A stretch of 6,942 nucleotides of DNA, from positions 769 through 7,710 of the forward strand of contig DHDH01000046.1 of assembly GCA_002399235.1 (NCBI GenBank), given 5' to 3'. Under the pieces are notes generated by a model that worked only from the letters and a program-made list of their open reading frames with translations, searched no databases and was not told where the DNA came from. The position numbers and the translations under genes are program-made. Of the stretch, positions 5,183 through 6,942 are shown piece by piece. The number at the start of each line of letters is the position of its first letter. The first letter of the stretch is position 1. The DNA comes from Firmicutes bacterium UBA4881. GTDB lineage: Bacteria > Bacillota > DTU065.

Positions 5183-6483
5183 TATTCGCACACCAAATCC
5201 AGAGTTTTTTTAGCTAAGTCGGATAACTTTACTCTATTATAGCCTTGTACTCCAGTATTAAGAATATCATTCATGGGTTTTAGCCAATGCTCCGGAATAG
5301 CTTTGGCTCCTACCATTGCACCAGCAATAGAACCTGCTGTGGCACCGTTACAATCTGCATCCCAACCACCCATAACTGCGATACCAACTGTTTTGGAATA
5401 ATCTTTCTTACCGTATATAAGAGCAGCCACTACTATAAGTGCATTATTAATAGTATGAACAGGATCATAATAGTTGTAGGTAGTTATAATATAATCGAGA
5501 ATATTTTCGAAATCGTTTTCTGAGCAGGCACATTTAACGATATCTCTTATAGCTTCTGCTAACCGACAATTTTCAGGAATTTCTCCTAAACCAGCTGCAA
5601 TAACTTCATCAACTGAGTCTGACACTAATGCAACTGCTAGAGCAGCAGCGATAAACATTTCACCATAAATGCCGTTTTTGGTATGTGTAGTTGCGGCATC
5701 TCTGTAAGCGTACTCAGCAGCTGTCTCTGGATCGCCTGGATTGATATACCCCCAGAAATCAGCTCTAATTTGAGCACCAATAAATTCTCTATATGGATTT
5801 CTGTAATAACCAGATTCATTTGGTCCTATACCATTTAACCAATTTCTATAAGCTACTCTTTCTGCGGTACAGGTTCTTAGCACTGGAAGGTAGTCCATCC
5901 ATACATTCGCAACATCTATTGAGGTAAAGTTGCGTCCATGTCTTTCTAGGACAACCAAACCAATAACCGGATAATTCATGTCATCGTCTTCAGGCATACC
6001 ATCAAATTGATCGTATCTATAGCCTTTTAGTTCAGGAAATATCCCGTGTTTATCTAAAAACTTATCATCTAAATCGAGATCAATATAACGATTTAACGGA
6101 TACTCATTCAATTCTTCTAAAAATGGTCTTATGCCCTTCCAACCGTGTACAAATCCATAACCTTCCCAGGGCTTTCCTAACCAACAACCTGCTGCTCTAC
6201 CTAACCAAGCTCCATAGATTCTATCAGCAAGTCCCTTTTTATCAATTGCTTTTTTCCCTTGCCAACGTTCTTTGGGTCTTCTCTTTCTAATTTCCTCTAG
6301 ATCATTAGGCTCGTCATATTTATATCCTGGTACTGTTGGTCTCTTTTGAATTTCATCAATAGCTAATAAAGCTGCTTCACCTTGTAAATTCTCATCAATA
6401 CCACTAATATCCTTACCTTCTTGTTGGGATTGTATCATTTCATAACGTAAAAGCCCTTGCTCATCTAAATAGTAAACAAACAA
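5182..6483 (-). CDS. ADP-ribosylglycohydrolase family protein (433 aa)
   Basis: A predicted soluble hydrolase of the ARH/DraG fold, an all-helical enzyme that uses a two-magnesium centre to cleave ADP-ribosyl or related N/O-glycosidic bonds. An N-terminal extension carries YEMIQSQQEGKD (14-25) and EPNDLEEIRKRRP (58-70), typical of a large uncharacterised ARH subfamily. The catalytic domain starts at LADRIYGAWLGRAAGC (85-100). Metal-binding motifs are PEDDDMN (164-170) and GGWDADCNGAT (372-382), with Asp375 and Asp377. THTKNGIYGEMF (266-277) and PVHTINNAL (341-349) are further family blocks. The C-terminus is complete and ends at a hairpin. The start is uncertain: TTG 6483 has only a weak ribosome site, the frame is closed by TAA at 6507-6505, and ATG at residue 16 would cut the conserved ExxQ segment. 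Whether it removes ADP-ribose from protein or acts on a small glycoside cannot be told. No ADP-ribosyltransferase partner lies nearby. Confidence 0.88.
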   Translation of the reverse strand: MFVYYLDEQGLLRYEMIQSQQEGKDISGIDENLQGEAALLAIDEIQKRPTVPGYKYDEPNDLEEIRKRRPKERWQGKKAIDKKGLADRIYGAWLGRAAGCWLGKPWEGYGFVHGWKGIRPFLEELNEYPLNRYIDLDLDDKFLDKHGIFPELKGYRYDQFDGMPEDDDMNYPVIGLVVLERHGRNFTSIDVANVWMDYLPVLRTCTAERVAYRNWLNGIGPNESGYYRNPYREFIGAQIRADFWGYINPGDPETAAEYAYRDAATTHTKNGIYGEMFIAAALAVALVSDSVDEVIAAGLGEIPENCRLAEAIRDIVKCACSENDFENILDYIITTYNYYDPVHTINNALIVVAALIYGKKDYSKTVGIAVMGGWDADCNGATAGSIAGAMVGAKAIPEHWLKPMNDILNTGVQGYNRVKLSDLAKKTLDLVCE

Positions 6484-6618
6484 AAACCTATTATTACTGA
6501 AAACTTATAAAAAGCTTTTGCTTGCAACTTTTAGCATTTCCCTTTAGCTTTGTACTAAGCTACTCTTTGGAGATAGTTTAAGCTATTCTGCTACAACTAA
6601 ATATTTTGCATTTCGCTT
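6484..6618 (-). promoter_or_regulatory. Long 5' leader of the ADP-ribosylglycohydrolase gene
   Basis: If the promoter at 6619-6648 is used, the transcript has a leader of about 130 bases. It contains a small hairpin, TAGCTT (6545-6550) with AAGCTA (6557-6562), another AAGCTA at 6580-6585, and a 10-codon open frame from ATG 6537 to TAA 6507-6505 in the same frame as the enzyme. No riboswitch class was recognised. Confidence 0.3.
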
Positions 6619-6648
6619 TTTATAATGTTACTTGTTTTGCAGTAACAA
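6619..6648 (-). promoter_or_regulatory. Promoter candidate with a 7-base dyad operator
   Basis: On the minus strand, TTGTTA (6648-6643) and TATAAA (6624-6619) are 18 bases apart, a fair sigma-A type pair. Lying across the -35 and the spacer is a perfect inverted repeat, TGTTACT (6626-6632) and AGTAACA (6641-6647), with 8 bases between. A dyad in this position suits a repressor or activator site. The hairpin lacks a following T-run, so it is not a terminator. The binding protein is unknown. Confidence 0.4.
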
Positions 6649-6942
6649 ACTCCCCCCTTTTTATATAACGCTGTAACTTGCGTTTTATCCAAAGTTGGTT
6701 TCTAAGCCTAATTTATATTTACAAGTTTTTACTATCTTGAAATACAACTAAGGCTTTTCTTAGATAAATACGCCTAGTTTGGTAGCTTACTTGATAATAT
6801 CTCATATTCATCAATAACACTAATCCGTAGAAATATGCTATTAGGTTTTTATATTAATTTAATTAATTCCCCTCCAGATCTAATAAAACCTTTCTGTTCT
6901 ATTAATAATTTAACAATAAGTTTTTATTGATTTTGCAATCGT
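6649..6942. other. Non-coding right-hand region
   Basis: No convincing gene was found. The minus strand has two Shine-Dalgarno-like runs, GGGGGGAG near 6651-6657 and GGAGGGGA near 6869-6876, neither followed by a sensible open frame. A 30-codon minus-strand frame (6719-6811) has no ribosome site. The rest is AT-rich. Confidence 0.45.
6704..6758 (+). terminator. Long imperfect hairpin with short T-run
   Basis: AAGCCTAATTTATATTTACAAG (split as 6704-6713 and 6714-6725) pairs with 6736-6756 with a few bulges and mismatches around a 10-base loop, followed on the plus strand by TTTT. It could be a plus-strand terminator, but no plus-strand gene ends nearby. It may instead be a remnant of a small mobile or regulatory element. 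Confidence 0.35.

Noticed and set aside
5000..5213. Plus-strand open frame running into the 3' end of the ADP-ribosylglycohydrolase gene
   Set aside because: No start signal or family resemblance, and it crosses the strong hairpin and the antisense of a real gene.
6484..6618. Riboswitch in the leader of the ADP-ribosylglycohydrolase gene
   Set aside because: Only a 6-base-pair hairpin and short repeats are visible; no conserved aptamer core of a known class was found.
6719..6811. 30-codon minus-strand reading frame
   Set aside because: No Shine-Dalgarno before its ATG, it overlaps the long hairpin, and it has no recognisable content.

Overview
The window is AT-rich. Its gene families (AraC and MerR regulators with GyrI-like sensor domains, BlaR1-type beta repeats), purine-rich Shine-Dalgarno sites and A/T-flanked hairpin terminators suggest a low-GC Firmicute, probably a clostridial or bacillar genome. 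No 16S gene or species-specific marker is present, so genus is not assigned. There are four complete protein genes, one gene cut by the left edge, and long non-coding stretches with several hairpins. No rRNA, tRNA or CRISPR array was seen.

Layout. (1) 1-346: 5' part of a minus-strand gene with a Cys-x-x-Cys knuckle, probably the N-terminus of an ISL3-type transposase, plus a possible element end near 346. (2) 479-623: first copy of a diverged intergenic repeat that starts with a terminator-like hairpin. (3) 690-2658, minus strand: a BtrH/C39-like papain-fold protein (690-1610), preceded by an AraC-family regulator with a GyrI-like effector domain (1810-2658). (4) 2659-3124: divergent intergenic region with a MerR-style promoter (19-base spacer) and a possible gene remnant. 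(5) 3125-4663, plus strand: a 512-residue MerR regulator fused to a GyrI-like domain and then to two tandem lipocalin-like repeats of the kind found at the C-terminus of BlaR1/M56 proteins. A strong internal ribosome binding site could give a sensor-only short form. (6) 4778-4926: second copy of the intergenic repeat, same orientation. (7) 5182-6483, minus strand: an ADP-ribosylglycohydrolase-family enzyme with a strong hairpin at its stop codon and a promoter-like region with a perfect 7-base dyad upstream. (8) 6648-6942: no gene seen, one long imperfect hairpin.

How the genes may work together (inference). The divergent AraC-GyrI and MerR-GyrI genes look like two small-molecule-sensing regulators; the family precedents are BmrR, TipA and Rob. 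The BtrH-like protein is the likely partner or target of the AraC regulator. The three-gene block 690-4663 is flanked by direct copies of the same non-coding repeat, so it may have moved or been assembled as a unit. The ADP-ribosylglycohydrolase lies beyond the second repeat, has its own promoter-like region and terminator, and is probably a separate transcription unit. The most notable points are the three-part MerR fusion with its internal start, and the paired intergenic repeats.
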